A stretch of DNA of 64,000 nt from Alteromonadaceae bacterium Bs31 (GCA_900177435.1 FXAI01000002.1:143806-207805); one strand, 5' to 3'. Counted from the stretch's first letter, positions 37,979 to 48,319 are shown. Program-made: numbers and translations. The notes: generated by a model not told the origin, from the letters alone.

Positions 37979-39976
37979 GTGCTCAAGCTTTTCAATATTT
38001 TTTTACTGATACTCTTTTTTAGTCAATTATGCGTTGCGAAACCAGCATTAGAAGAGTTTTTAAAAAAACCAGACTATTTAGCAGCAAAAATCTCTCCGAA
38101 CGGCAAGTACCTCGCGGAGATAAAACATCTTCAAAAGCTGGATACGCGTGTTCTTACGGTGAGAGATCTAAGTACTAAAGGCTATCCGCTTATCACAAAA
38201 CTCGGAGATAAAATTATTCAGCCTTATGCTATAGATTGGGCTACAAATGACAGGATGCTCGTACATGTAAGGGTTCCTAATAAAACCAATAAAGTCATTA
38301 GCGAAGCAAAAAAAGGGGACGATTTTGATTTAGATGACCACTTTATGTTCCTGCGAACCATTGCAATGGATGTTGACGGCTCAAACCCCTTGGTTTTAAT
38401 GGAGCGAGAAAATGGTTCCAGAAGAAATAGAAACTTATCGAGTATCCATCATTTTCTTCCCGATGACAAAAACCATGTACTTATAAAAGCTTATCGTAAA
38501 GTTAAATATTCCAAGTATAAGTTATCCCTATTTAAAGTAAATATCTATACTGGCGAGAGCAAGGTAATCGGGAAAGGAAACTCTTATACCTACGCATTCT
38601 TGAATAATGAAAAAGGGGAGCTTCGCTATCGCCTCGACCACTATCCAATATCCAAGCACATAGATATATTGGAGTATAAAGAAAATGAGTGGAACAGAAT
38701 CGATAGAATAGAGTTAGATGAAGATAATGAAGAGGCCAGAACAATTGATTACGGCCAGTACGTGGGCTTACTGGGTGACGACCTGGTTTATAGGAAACTA
38801 GACGATCGCACCGGGTTTAACGCGCTTTGGCGCTACAAAACACAGTCAAAAGATTATTCTTTACTAGCCTCACTGGACGACACAGATATACTGGCGCCCC
38901 TTGTCAGCCTGCGTACAAATGAAGTTATCGGCTATAAAAAGGACGGGGACTTTATCCGAAACACATTTTTCAATAAGAAACTGCAAAACGAGTACGATAA
39001 GGTTACCCGTTTATTTGAGGAGGAAAATATTGAGTTAATATCTAAGACTCAGGACGGAAATTTAGGCGTTCTGATTGCCCACGGGCAGGACAATCCGGGA
39101 ACATTCTATATTTACAATTATTCAAACTCCAAGCTGACTCGCTTAAGTAATCTTTACTCTGGTTTAACATCAGAGAACCTCTCGTTCTCAACCCAGTCCG
39201 ATTATTTTGCACGAGACAAAACAAAAATTCGCGGTTACGCACTGGTACCTAGAATTTACCAGGAAGGTAAAAAACTGCCACTTGTCATACTACCTCATGG
39301 CGGCCCTCAAGCCAGAGATAGAGCAACGTTCAGTAAATTCGCACAGTTTATTTCTACCAGAGGTTATTTAGTCCTAAAACCAAATTTTCGGGGGTCTACT
39401 GGCTACGGCAGAGCTTTTCAGGAAGCAGGCTACCGGCAGTGGGGGCAACGAATGCAAGACGACTTAACGGATGCTGTCAATGAAATGATAGCACTTGGGT
39501 TTGTTGATCCGGAAAAAATCTGTATCGTTGGCATGTCCTACGGCGGCTATGCAGCTTTGATGGGCGCAATTAAAACTCCAGAACTCTACAAATGTGCAGT
39601 TAGCATAAATGGCGTAACCGATTTACCCGATTTAATAAAATTTGATAAGAAATCTATTAAAGATCATGCTGACCGGCAGAAGTATTTGTATGACCGAATA
39701 GGTGACCCGACTAAAGATATGCCCATGCTGGTCGCTAACTCCCCTCTCAAGCAGTTCCAAAAAATCACAACTCCAGTATTATTGGTAGCCAGTAAAAAAG
39801 ACGGGCGTGTACCGTTTAATCAGTCTAAAAGGCTTGCTGACAAGTTAAAGAAGAACAAGCAGCACGTGACATTTATTCAGTTAAAGGATGCCGGTCACAA
39901 TCCGTTTAATAATAAGGAGAATATGAAAACAGTCTATAAAGAAACCGAAAGGTTTTTATCTAAGTACTTAGACTAA
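37979..39976 (+). CDS. Exported S9 prolyl oligopeptidase-family peptidase
   Basis: A 665-residue peptidase with a GTG start (codon 37979; no strong ribosome binding site) and a signal peptide (MLKLFNIFLLILFFSQLCVA). The N-terminal half is a beta-propeller-like region (KPDYLAAKISPNGKYLAEIK and similar repeats). The C-terminal alpha/beta hydrolase holds HGGPQARDRATFSKFAQFIS, the nucleophile elbow GMSYGGYAALMGAI, the Asp in ASKKDGRVPFNQS and the His in DAGHNPF. This is the S9 family catalytic triad and order. It cleaves short peptides, probably in the periplasm. A hairpin about 90 bp downstream may end the transcript. Confidence 0.88.
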   Translation: MLKLFNIFLLILFFSQLCVAKPALEEFLKKPDYLAAKISPNGKYLAEIKHLQKLDTRVLTVRDLSTKGYPLITKLGDKIIQPYAIDWATNDRMLVHVRVPNKTNKVISEAKKGDDFDLDDHFMFLRTIAMDVDGSNPLVLMERENGSRRNRNLSSIHHFLPDDKNHVLIKAYRKVKYSKYKLSLFKVNIYTGESKVIGKGNSYTYAFLNNEKGELRYRLDHYPISKHIDILEYKENEWNRIDRIELDEDNEEARTIDYGQYVGLLGDDLVYRKLDDRTGFNALWRYKTQSKDYSLLASLDDTDILAPLVSLRTNEVIGYKKDGDFIRNTFFNKKLQNEYDKVTRLFEEENIELISKTQDGNLGVLIAHGQDNPGTFYIYNYSNSKLTRLSNLYSGLTSENLSFSTQSDYFARDKTKIRGYALVPRIYQEGKKLPLVILPHGGPQARDRATFSKFAQFISTRGYLVLKPNFRGSTGYGRAFQEAGYRQWGQRMQDDLTDAVNEMIALGFVDPEKICIVGMSYGGYAALMGAIKTPELYKCAVSINGVTDLPDLIKFDKKSIKDHADRQKYLYDRIGDPTKDMPMLVANSPLKQFQKITTPVLLVASKKDGRVPFNQSKRLADKLKKNKQHVTFIQLKDAGHNPFNNKENMKTVYKETERFLSKYLD

Positions 39977-40063
39977 GCGAAGAGCATATACTCTCTTTAC
40001 TACCGTTTTAACGCTATTTTATTGGCGGGATATTGGAAAGCATAAAACATTTTTACTTGTAAG

Positions 40064-40091
40064 GAACGCTCGTGTTGAAAAACGAGCGTTC
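40064..40091 (+). terminator. Hairpin between convergent genes
   Basis: Perfect 10-bp arms GAACGCTCGT (40064-40073) and ACGAGCGTTC (40082-40091), lying between the S9 peptidase and the convergent lipoprotein gene. It is GC balanced and could serve both directions. T-run weak. Confidence 0.6.
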
Positions 40092-40198
40092 TCTGTATTC
40101 CTCACTTATTGTTCACAAGAATCCATACTTGCAGCCGGGCCGCTGCATACAGTGGTGGTCCTTTTTTCCCTTGGTCGTACCGCCCCGCCTCGCAAACA

Positions 40199-42058
40199 CT
40201 ACTCGAATACTATATCGTCAATGTAAACCGATAAGCCTTCATTAGAAAGATACCCAAGGTGAAAAGAAAGAACTGCTTCGGTTTCATCAGCCTCGAAGCT
40301 CACATTGTCGAAGCTTATATTCGTCCAAACTCCCGCGCTGATCGTTGTCTCGTTCACAACCTTAAACGCATGGTCGAATTCGGCAGGTAATTGTACTCCT
40401 GTCTTAACGGTAGCATCGCCGCCTTCTGCGTATAACCAAAAAGATACACTATAGGTTTTGCCTGTTTCAACGGGAATAGCTTCATGATCCACCAATGCGT
40501 GCCAAGCTTCAGGAACAGGTGCCGTCAAGCTGTTCACATCGATTTTTAAAGAATGGCCTCCTGTACGTACCTGACCTTGCGCGGCGGTCACGATGCTAAA
40601 ATCTGCACTCGCCGTTTGCAGAAACCAAGCCCAACGTGAGGCCGGATCCCCCTGGGTATGCGCTTGCAAGGTTTCATCCCACCCCCGAATGGCGTTCGTC
40701 GGGACTGCGTCTTCAAAACCTGGGTTATCGATTAAGCCTTTGGCTTGTGCCGATTCCCAGCGAACATTATCCAAAAGGAATTCAACACCCTGCTGCTCAC
40801 CAGCCGTAGGCATAATTTTTAGGGCGGTGTTCACATTAGAGAGATCCAGGCCAGCTGCTACAAACTCGTCGAGCGAAACACGAATATTACTCCACACGTT
40901 TAACGGTGGCCGACCGATCGACACCACCCCACCGGTACAAGGCCATACACAGTCGAGACCAATCAACATACTATTCACTGACTGGCCATAACTTTGCGGG
41001 AAAATGTCAAAGGTGACAGCCCCCTCTGCATAGGAAGAAAAATCATAGGGGGAGTTAAAACGTTCAATAATAAAAAAGCTACCGTCAAGCTGCTTATTAA
41101 ATTTGACTCTCAGCACGCGTTCGTGACTGGGATCACTGGTACTTTCTTCTTGCCAAGTAATATGGCTGTCTGCACCCGCCATATTGTAATTTCCCACAAG
41201 GTTATCCCAGGCAACAAAGGCGTCCCAGCGGCCAATTTTATTTTTGTAATACACAAAATGCTCGATTTGGGTGTCGGCATTATCACCAACACCATCAACA
41301 TCGGAATCCAATGCTTCTGTTCCGTCGAGGGGTAACTGGTCGTGCTCATCAGAAACGCCGTCGCCATCGTCATCTCTATCAGTATTATTACCTAAGTCAT
41401 CACCATCGGTATCCAGGTATTCGCTATCATCAAGCGGAAGTTGGTCATCAATATCAATTACGCCATCGTTGTCGTCATCCGTGTCTGCAGTATTGCCAAT
41501 TCCATCATTGTCGGTATCAAGACTTTCACTTGCATCCAGCGGAAATGGATCAAGGCTGTCAACAACACCGTCGCCATCGTCATCCAGATCGGTACTATTG
41601 CCTACACCGTCGCCGTCGGTATCGACAGAATCGCTCGCGTCCAAAGGCAGGTGATCCTTATCATCGCTTACACCATCATTATCGTCATCGCTGTCTGCAT
41701 TGTTGCCTACACCGTCCCCATCGGTATCCAGTTGCTCGCTGGCGTCTATTGGGAAAGCATCTGCGCTATCTTCGGCACCATCATTATCGTCATCGCTGTC
41801 GGCATTGTTGCCTATACCGTCCCCATCGGTATCCAGTTGCTCGCTGGCGTCTTTTGGGAAAGCATCTGCGCTATCTTCGGCCCCATCATTATCGTCATCT
41901 GAATCCAAAGCATCACTGATTCCATCAGCATCAAAATCGGGTACCGGTAAGCTCGTGGGATTGGGAATCGGGTTCGTACCGCCTTCACTACCCCCGCCGC
42001 CGCAACCTGCCAGCAGCAGAACCAAAAAGAACCAGTAATTAATTGATATCTTGAACAT
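40199..42058 (-). CDS. Lipoprotein with thrombospondin type 3 repeats and two carbohydrate-binding-like domains
   Basis: A 619-residue outer-membrane-type lipoprotein (LLLAGC|GGGG). Residues about 40-260 hold about six calcium-binding TSP3 repeats, D-x-D-x-D-G-x-G-N-x-x-D-x-D-D-D-N-D-G, with AFP/LP-x-D-A-S-E linkers. Two jelly-roll modules follow. One (about 265-435, GRWDAFVAWDNLVGNYNMAG to FLLDNVRWE) resembles ExoP-like galactose-binding domains. The last (NPGFEDAVPTNAIRGWDETL to LSVYIDDIVFE) is CBM4/9-like. It probably attaches or presents a glycan-binding face at the cell surface, with calcium stiffening the stalk. No catalytic motif seen. It is monocistronic and ends at the hairpin near 40,080. 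Confidence 0.82.
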   Translation of the reverse strand: MFKISINYWFFLVLLLAGCGGGGSEGGTNPIPNPTSLPVPDFDADGISDALDSDDDNDGAEDSADAFPKDASEQLDTDGDGIGNNADSDDDNDGAEDSADAFPIDASEQLDTDGDGVGNNADSDDDNDGVSDDKDHLPLDASDSVDTDGDGVGNSTDLDDDGDGVVDSLDPFPLDASESLDTDNDGIGNTADTDDDNDGVIDIDDQLPLDDSEYLDTDGDDLGNNTDRDDDGDGVSDEHDQLPLDGTEALDSDVDGVGDNADTQIEHFVYYKNKIGRWDAFVAWDNLVGNYNMAGADSHITWQEESTSDPSHERVLRVKFNKQLDGSFFIIERFNSPYDFSSYAEGAVTFDIFPQSYGQSVNSMLIGLDCVWPCTGGVVSIGRPPLNVWSNIRVSLDEFVAAGLDLSNVNTALKIMPTAGEQQGVEFLLDNVRWESAQAKGLIDNPGFEDAVPTNAIRGWDETLQAHTQGDPASRWAWFLQTASADFSIVTAAQGQVRTGGHSLKIDVNSLTAPVPEAWHALVDHEAIPVETGKTYSVSFWLYAEGGDATVKTGVQLPAEFDHAFKVVNETTISAGVWTNISFDNVSFEADETEAVLSFHLGYLSNEGLSVYIDDIVFE

Positions 42059-42815
42059 ATTGTCGCCCTTATCTAGCTTATTATTCTAGGAAACCATGTA
42101 TACACGCGCCAATTGTATATAAACCCAAAACGCAAAGTCCACAGCGCCGGCTCAGGGGAGGCTTTAGCCACTAAGCATATACGAGCGATAAATGTGACTT
42201 TATACGGCTTGGGAAGCCCTTGTAAAACTCTGCAAAGCCTTCCGAGCAAGAAGCTACGGAATTCAGCCGCTTAAACTGCAAGGGTAGCGTGCTTTGCTGC
42301 AATGCCTGGGTAAATTGCTGAGAACACACTAGGCAGGGCTTAGATCTTAAGCAAGGGTAATTTTGCTTAGAAACATAAAGATAAACGTTCTATAAAGGAT
42401 TCATGGGCGTATTTGGTTTTACCTTGGCAACCACGCAGGCAAAAAATCATTTATCTCACATTAACCGCGTGGCATTTTACGAAGAAGACCTCCCAATAAA
42501 TATATTTGCGTTATTCACTCTAATTACTATTCTATACACACGAATTCAGTTAAACGGCGACTAATTGCTTCCATCGACGACAGTAACGCCGGTTACACAT
42601 TCTACAAAAAATATCAAAGCGCTTTCCACAAACTACCTGGAACGCCTCCTTATCCAAAATCGCCGCTACAGGCAGCGGCTATACTTCGCACAAAAAAAAA
42701 ACGATTTACTCAGAATAGTTTTTTGTGTGCCAAAAGTTGCCCGTAAGACTCGTATTTTTTTCCTGTGTGCTCCAGAATGATGTGGAGTTTTCTTTCTGAA
42801 ATAAAAGGATCTGTG
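42059..42815. other. Gene-free stretch
   Basis: About 750 bp, AT rich, with an A-run near 42,691-42,700. I see no gene with a ribosome binding site until the GDPD start. The divergent promoters of the TSP3 lipoprotein and GDPD genes must lie here. Confidence 0.4.
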
Positions 42816-43910
42816 ATGAAAAATACTGTTAAATTATTTTGTACTGCACTGTTATTGCTATCAAGCATCAATGCTTTTGCGGGTGGTAAATCCTGGGCAG
42901 GCAACCATTCCGCTGCAACAGTCGATGATTTTCTTAGCGATTTACAAGGCACCTTTGCTATTGGCCATCGCGGTTTTGGTAGTAACCTGGGTGAAAACCC
43001 TGATAAACCCATTGAGAATACGATTGCTGCTGTTGTGGCCGCTTATGAAAGTGGTGTAAGTATTGTTGAAGTGGATGTCTCTATAACAGCAGATGGTAAA
43101 GCTGTTGTAATGCATGATGATTATCTAGCAGACCTTACTTGCGTAAACGCGCTAAGTTATGAGGAGTTACGAACGATAAGGCCCGAAATACCGACATTAA
43201 AGGCCTTACTAAAAACGGCCAAACCTTATGCGCGCAAATATAAGGGCTCTCATCGCCAAGCAAAGCGGCAGTTTAAAAAAACAGGGGGTAAGCTTAAGGC
43301 AAGTGACCTTGCTCAAGGGCTAGTGATGATAGAGATTAAAACGCCTTCACCACTATGCGATGCAACGGACAGCACAGAGAATGCTTTAACCCACGCTGTA
43401 ATTAAAGCTGTGCGACAATCTCGTACTCACAAGCAAGTAATAATCGAAAGCTTTTCACCGGCTATTCTGAATAAAATTGCGAATGTCGCCCCCGAGATAC
43501 CTCTCAATTTAACCATGACAGCACTCCAGTTTTTAAGCGAAGCACAAATTGAAGCGGCAACGGGTTTGCCCGTAGTGTTAATCGATAAAGATGCTGGTTA
43601 TGGTTTACAGTGGGCTGAAACAGGCCCTTTTTATCGTTTACCCGGTTATGAATCTGTTGAGCAATATCTTGTAACTGCCTATTTCACCGGCGTAAGCTTA
43701 ATCGCGCTGGATTGGGCATTCCTCGCTCAAGCCGACCAACTCCAACCCGGCGCCGCTGCAGCCTTTGTTGCGCAGGCAAAACAGCTGGGCTTTGTCGTTA
43801 CTGGCTATGTCGCAGATACCGAGCAACAGTGGCAGATGTTTGAGATGTGGGGCGTGGAAGGTATTTTTACTAGCAACGTACCGCTAGGCCTTGCCCTGCA
43901 AACACGTTAG
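42816..43910 (+). CDS. Exported glycerophosphodiester phosphodiesterase (GDPD)
   Basis: A 364-residue protein from the ATG at 42816, which follows AAAAGGAT and opens a good signal peptide (MKNTVKLFCTALLLLSSINAFA). The in-frame start 51 bp upstream would precede this. GDPD family blocks are FAIGHRGFGSNLGENP (H-R-G), IENTIAAVVAAYESGVSIVE, EVDVSITADGKAVVMHDDYL (E-x-D and H-D), and a late LGFVVTGYVADTEQQ. An insertion rich in Lys (about residues 135-160) is unusual for the family. It hydrolyses glycerophosphodiesters in the periplasm for phosphate or glycerol use. A hairpin follows the stop. Confidence 0.88.
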   Translation: MKNTVKLFCTALLLLSSINAFAGGKSWAGNHSAATVDDFLSDLQGTFAIGHRGFGSNLGENPDKPIENTIAAVVAAYESGVSIVEVDVSITADGKAVVMHDDYLADLTCVNALSYEELRTIRPEIPTLKALLKTAKPYARKYKGSHRQAKRQFKKTGGKLKASDLAQGLVMIEIKTPSPLCDATDSTENALTHAVIKAVRQSRTHKQVIIESFSPAILNKIANVAPEIPLNLTMTALQFLSEAQIEAATGLPVVLIDKDAGYGLQWAETGPFYRLPGYESVEQYLVTAYFTGVSLIALDWAFLAQADQLQPGAAAAFVAQAKQLGFVVTGYVADTEQQWQMFEMWGVEGIFTSNVPLGLALQTR

Positions 43911-43927
43911 TGCCAGCAATAGGCTTA

Positions 43928-43952
43928 CTGGGCTAGCATGTGTCTAGCCCAG
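43928..43952 (+). terminator. Hairpin after the GDPD gene
   Basis: Perfect arms CTGGGCTAG (43928-43936) and CTAGCCCAG (43944-43952) with a 7-base loop, about 17 bp after the stop codon. No T-run. Confidence 0.55.
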
Positions 43953-44134
43953 CAAATTGAAGAGAGAGGCCAAAACAGGGGCTTAGCCATTTAAAGTGGA
44001 GAACCGCGAAGTTTGCAGAAAGCTCCTTCAAATAACCAGAGCGGGGGGGCAGTAGTTCTCCATGTATTGAAAAAACACCGCTACACTTTTCTACAACCTT
44101 ATTCGCTATCACCAGCTAGTTTCCCAAGCCGTTC

Positions 44135-44522
44135 ATGTGGTGCCTAAACGAACCAATTGCACACATGTCCAACGCTGAAGACTACTGTGCCCGTCGCTTT
44201 ACATCACAGGAATTATTGCATGAAAAGGTTCTAGCGGCCTGTATGGCCTATGTCGATTTAAACCCTATACAGACTAAAATGGCTAAAACTACGGAGAAGT
44301 CCGAACACACATCGATAAAATGACAAATCGACAAGCTGAAGACCGAAAAACCTGAGGCCTTGAAACTGACTGAATTCGTCGCCAAGCCCAGAGAGAAAGT
44401 CTACCTTTCCATCCGCTGGATTATTTAACGCTGGTTGATATTACCGGAAGAGCTATTCGTGAGAACAAGCGGGACTTTATTGACAACAAGCTCCCAGCCA
44501 GATTAGACAGCTTAGCCGTCTG
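44135..44522 (+). pseudogene. Remnant of a Y1-type (IS200-like) transposase
   Basis: The frame reads FTSQELLHEKVLAACMAYVD, then VDLNPIQTKMAKT, the core of the widespread REP-associated Y1 transposase group (the -LLACMAYVDLNPIRAKMA- block). A second block in another frame, DYLTLVDITGRAIRENKRDF, matches its C-terminal part. Several frameshifts, an internal stop at about 44,427 and a missing catalytic N-terminal half show decay. No intact ends found. Confidence 0.7.
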
Positions 44523-44808
44523 CCCACAGAGAGTGGCTCGAGCGTAGGCCTGCCCTCTCCAATGGCAAAACGCTTCTTAATTAAGCCATCGTTTTATCCC
44601 GCCCTCCACGTACTCTATTGCAGCAGGGCATTTCCGCTGGTCTTCATCTTAACTTTATTCAGTTAAATTGAGCGTCCCTAAGCACATGTTCGCTCAAACT
44701 TATTCTTTCTGAATTTAATCTTTTATGTCCGAAGCAAAATTCACTCTTCCCCTACAATCGCTGTCCTATTTTTCCCTAATTTTTTCAGTTAAATTTTGCT
44801 TTGGCCTA

Positions 44809-46536
44809 TTAACTATTGTCGTAAGCAAAACCCGAGAGGAACTTATTACATTTATTCAGGAGCTCCTCTTCACTTAGTTTGGCTTCGCCATTAAACTCTT
44901 CTTCCAAAGTAGTGGGTATTTTTTCAACTTTATTTTTGAAGGAACGAGACAATACGCGCTTGCCTTGTATTTCGAGCACAACATCGCTATCAACAATTTC
45001 TTTACCCGCTTGAATGTACTCACTTTTTTCAGCTTGGTAGCGTTGAGCGGCACTTTGAATAGCCGCTCCAAGCGTTTGGTCCAGCTTGCCGCAATAACTT
45101 TCATAGTGAGGGGCGTAACTATTGCGTATGTAACTGTTAACCGCAGTGACCTGAACACGATTTTCCAGTAGCGAATGGTATTCATCTCTAGCCTCGTCGT
45201 CGCCCATGGTGGAAAATTTTGCCAGTGCATTCAGTTTTGGGTTCAGCAGGTTTTTCGACTCCTGCTTAATAAAGTTGCTTAGGAACGCAGACCGCTCATA
45301 TTGTTGAAGGCCCAATTCACCCTTGTCTGCTCTTTTCAGTAGGCCCGCGATATCTAAGCGGCCCATTTCCTTGGCGTACTCGCTTAATGAGACAGAATCA
45401 ATTTCCTCTGTTTGCTCGATACCTTTTTGCAGTAAGTAATCAATAATGTCTAAGTCGGCACTGTTACGCACAGCAGTGGTCAATAGATTTTCGCCGCTTT
45501 CATCTATCTCATGAAGGTCTGCGCCCAGTTCTATCAATTTTTTCAAAACTTCAAGTGAACTACCATAAGACACCGCTTCGTGTGGCATACCTTTGAGTGG
45601 GCCAAGAGCTTTGCCGGCATCGAGGATGGTTAATGTGGTGGCGTTATGGGCGTATTGAAGGGCGTCATATAAGGCTGAGCGGTGCGCGTTTCTGCTATCG
45701 CTGAGATTGGCTCCCGCATGGATAAGCGCTTTAACCATATCTGGGTTTTCCATGGCTATCGCATAGGTGAGAATATCGTCGCCTTCATCGTTAACCCAGT
45801 TTACATCCGCGCCGTTGCTGACCAGTTGCGGCACTTTAGACGCTGTAAGTTCGTCGTAGTCCAGGTGACTAAACAAGGCTGATGGCCCGTAGCTCAGCGG
45901 CAACTTATACGAAAAGCCAATAGCCAGTATTAAGACAAAGGCATAGGATAATCCAATTTTAATGGCATTTATCGTTTTACCCACATAGCGACCTTTAAGC
46001 TTCCATGCGCTGATTACCGGCGGGTTTGATAGGCGGGTATACAGCATCCACACACTGGCCAGGGCCCACAGCCCCCCTACAATGAGTGCTACCCAACGCC
46101 ACTTGTTGATGTAGAAAGACGAAATGATTAAAGCAACGCTGAGGGAAATAGCAGGCCAAATTGCTGCACCAATACGTGATTGTTGGTACTCATTAAACAC
46201 CAAATGTGCAGGAATGATTTTTTTAAATGTCAGCAGAAAGGATTCTTTTTGCGCTACATCCTCGAAATCGAGGCTTATGTCTTCTATTTCTTTCTGGGTT
46301 TTGTACTTGATATCGATATCGGCATCGGTACTTCTACTAATTATTTGTTGGACGGTATTAAGTGAAATTTGCTGAATATTGTCCTTGCCGAACGTTGTAT
46401 AGGGGTGAACCTTATTATTGCAGGCCTCGTAAACCTTATCGTAAGTCTCTTCATCGCAAGACGCTATGAGCACAGAGTTTTTTGCGAGCATTACAACGTT
46501 ATCGTTCTCGGAACTTCTATTTAGCCAAAAGTACAC
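44809..46536 (-). CDS. Ankyrin-repeat membrane protein
   Basis: A 575-residue protein with a GTG start (or the in-frame ATG at 46491). N-terminal residues about 1-120 are soluble. Two or three membrane helices follow (IWPAISLSVALIISSFYI, WVALIVGGLWALASVWMLYT, IGLSYAFVLILAIGFSY). Then come at least four ankyrin repeats: VPQLVSNGADVNWVNDEGDD, MVKALIHAGANLSDSRNAHR, LKKLIELGADLHEIDESGEN, IIDYLLQKGIEQ. The C-terminal 170 residues are helical and Lys/Glu rich. It is probably a scaffold or stress protein at the inner membrane. No toxin motif seen. Partner unknown. Confidence 0.72.
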   Translation of the reverse strand: MYFWLNRSSENDNVVMLAKNSVLIASCDEETYDKVYEACNNKVHPYTTFGKDNIQQISLNTVQQIISRSTDADIDIKYKTQKEIEDISLDFEDVAQKESFLLTFKKIIPAHLVFNEYQQSRIGAAIWPAISLSVALIISSFYINKWRWVALIVGGLWALASVWMLYTRLSNPPVISAWKLKGRYVGKTINAIKIGLSYAFVLILAIGFSYKLPLSYGPSALFSHLDYDELTASKVPQLVSNGADVNWVNDEGDDILTYAIAMENPDMVKALIHAGANLSDSRNAHRSALYDALQYAHNATTLTILDAGKALGPLKGMPHEAVSYGSSLEVLKKLIELGADLHEIDESGENLLTTAVRNSADLDIIDYLLQKGIEQTEEIDSVSLSEYAKEMGRLDIAGLLKRADKGELGLQQYERSAFLSNFIKQESKNLLNPKLNALAKFSTMGDDEARDEYHSLLENRVQVTAVNSYIRNSYAPHYESYCGKLDQTLGAAIQSAAQRYQAEKSEYIQAGKEIVDSDVVLEIQGKRVLSRSFKNKVEKIPTTLEEEFNGEAKLSEEELLNKCNKFLSGFAYDNS

Positions 46537-47060
46537 GATGGGGTCCCTTTTCAGTGTGGTGTTTTTAGTCTTTTGAGATACAAACAGCTTACCGATTTAA
46601 GCAAAGATACCGCTCCCTTGCCACTGGAAATATTGATGGCGCGCAAAATAACTATAATTTTCCGGGGTGATAAGGGTTAAGGTGTGCAAAGCTGGGCACC
46701 CACACTAACACTAGAACCCAACACCAAACCCCTGAACCTCTACACCAACACACAGCGCCTTAAGCAATAAGCCATACCGCGCCTAAGGGCGCAACTAATC
46801 TTTCTACATGCTATATCGAAACCCGCCAACTCAGCCAAACACTTGGTCGAACACACCTTAATCGGCGAAACAAGCTCCCCAACCACTATGGTAATAACGG
46901 GGCGACCCATTTATTAATACTTACATTTCTTATGTCTAAAATTAACGAAAAGCCTAATGGGTGACCCCTCTCGATGTTTTCGTTAAGTGGTGCAGGGAAG
47001 AACTCGCAGAACCACTTATAGAAGCTGTGTTTTCACCCAGAGTCACATCCACGCTCGCAT

Positions 47061-47120
47061 CAGTCCACGCCCCATCAGTCCACGCCCCATCAGTCCACGC
47101 CCCATCAGTCCACGCCCCAG
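47061..47120. repeat. Four tandem copies of a 15-bp unit
   Basis: The unit CAGTCCACGCCCCAT is repeated at 47061, 47076, 47091 and 47106, the last copy ending in CAG. No coding context is convincing, though on the minus strand it would encode G-A-W-T-D repeats. Confidence 0.9.
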
Positions 47121-47428
47121 CAAATTTTCTTTTAAAACAATCTGTGTAGGGCTCCCTTTTACCTCCCAGATGGCATCCAAACATGGCTTATTTCCGCGCA
47201 TTACTTTGTTCACCATCTGCTGCTCTTGCCTCTTCCCATAAGCAGTCTTTTTTTGTAGCTAATGCCCTCAGGCATATCTCTCCACTCAAGATCTACTCCA
47301 GTTGCGTATGCTAGCTTATCTTCGGGACTAAAATGGGAAAGATAATGATCCAAAAGCACTATGTCTCGCCCACCTTGGCTAAGCTGTATTGGCCACTCTG
47401 CTGGAGCTTTGCCCGCACGGGTACTGCT

Positions 47429-47480
47429 CAACATAATGAACCAGTGGTTTTACCGGTGCCAGCTTTTGAGGTTTCCGGGT
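47429..47480. repeat. Divergent copy of the IS110-end-like repeat
   Basis: Shares CAACATAATGAA-C-CAGTGGTTTTAC and the TTTTGAGGTTTC end with the longer copies at 49,381 and 51,577. Minus-strand reading gives P-Q-K-L-A-P-V-K-P-L-V-H, close to the C-terminus of the IS110 transposase at 60.8 kb. Confidence 0.6.
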
Positions 47481-47565
47481 CGACCCTGCTAGGGGCCCCC
47501 AGGCTGCTAAATCAGCGTTTAGTTTTTTGTTAGCGCGAGAAATCAACAACTCCGACTTAAATTTA

Positions 47566-48180
47566 TCAAAGTTTTTTAGCCATTCGAACAAGCACCGTTG
47601 GCAGCAATCTTGTGTTTGGCCAGTTAGAACACTCTTCCATTCCCAGGCGTTTGTATAAGCGCTTTGCGCCTTCATTTTTTGCTGAAACGTCTAAGCTCAA
47701 CCTGCTTGCACCTTTAGCTTTTGCGCGAGCCTCTATGTCACGCATGAGCAGTGAGCCAATACCTGCCCCTCTATGTTTCGGCTCTATCGCGATGCCTTGT
47801 ACGTAGCAGTCCCCCTCTGGAATGGTCTCGAGGATACGCCAGAAGGGGGCAAATACTATGCGTGCAATGTTGAGCCGCAGCGCGTGTTTTTTTGCGGCGC
47901 GTTGCAATGGTTCTTCAGAGAAAGTGCGTTGTTGTGTTTCTGTAAATGTTGAATACATACCGATTATTTGGTTTTCTGTCTCAGCGAATACAACGTGTTC
48001 GTAGGAAAGGGAATGGCCTGGGGCGATGAATGCGGATGCAATAAAGCTTTCTGAGTGACGGCCCAACACCATGCGGAAAAAACCTTCTGCAGCATGGTCG
48101 AGGTAGCGGGCGAAGCTTAGGCCATCGTTTTGCTTTGGTTTTGCTTGCCTTTGTGATATTGCTTGTTTATTTAAGACCAT
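47566..48180 (-). CDS. GNAT family N-acetyltransferase
   Basis: A 204-residue acetyltransferase when started at the ATG at 48180; a GTG at 48285 is also in frame. The acetyl-CoA site is visible as EPKHRGAGIGSLLMRDIEAR (R/Q-x-x-G-x-G/A) and the C-terminal SRLSLDVSAKNEGAKRLYKR LGM block is typical, with a preceding VQGIAIEP strand. The N-terminal part (HAAEGFFRMVLGRHSESFIA) recalls GNATs that act on small amines or protein tails. Acceptor unknown. Cytosolic. It is on the same strand as the outer membrane protein upstream, 140 bp away. Confidence 0.85.
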   Translation of the reverse strand: MVLNKQAISQRQAKPKQNDGLSFARYLDHAAEGFFRMVLGRHSESFIASAFIAPGHSLSYEHVVFAETENQIIGMYSTFTETQQRTFSEEPLQRAAKKHALRLNIARIVFAPFWRILETIPEGDCYVQGIAIEPKHRGAGIGSLLMRDIEARAKAKGASRLSLDVSAKNEGAKRLYKRLGMEECSNWPNTRLLPTVLVRMAKKL

Positions 48181-48319
48181 TTTTAATCTATTTGTAATTG
48201 TAGTTTTTTTTGTTGCTGTCGAAAATAAATCTAAATGGTACTTCGTAGCCTTTACCCAAAAGCTTGAGAGGGAATATGGCAGCACCGCTCCGAATTGAAA
48301 TTACCGGTGCGACAAGCCT

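Larger units (their letters stand above)
46537..47565. other. Decayed, repeat-rich intergenic region
   Basis: About 1 kb without a full gene. It carries a TAATGGGTGACCCC element at about 46,957 that recurs near the RHS cassettes (63.0-63.1 kb), a 15-bp tandem repeat at 47,061, and the repeat copy at 47,429. One frame (minus, about 47,210-47,400: YLSHFSPEDKLAYATGVDLE) has natural composition and may be a remnant of an unknown gene. I interpret the stretch as an accumulation of element scars. Confidence 0.5.

Noticed and set aside
41271..42038. Several long open frames on the + strand rich in Ser, His or Tyr
   Set aside because: They are antisense shadows of the TSP3 repeats of the minus-strand lipoprotein and mirror its biased codons.
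47061..47120. Possible small CRISPR array from the four 15-bp direct repeats
   Set aside because: Copies are directly adjacent with no spacers, and no cas genes are near. It is a simple tandem repeat.
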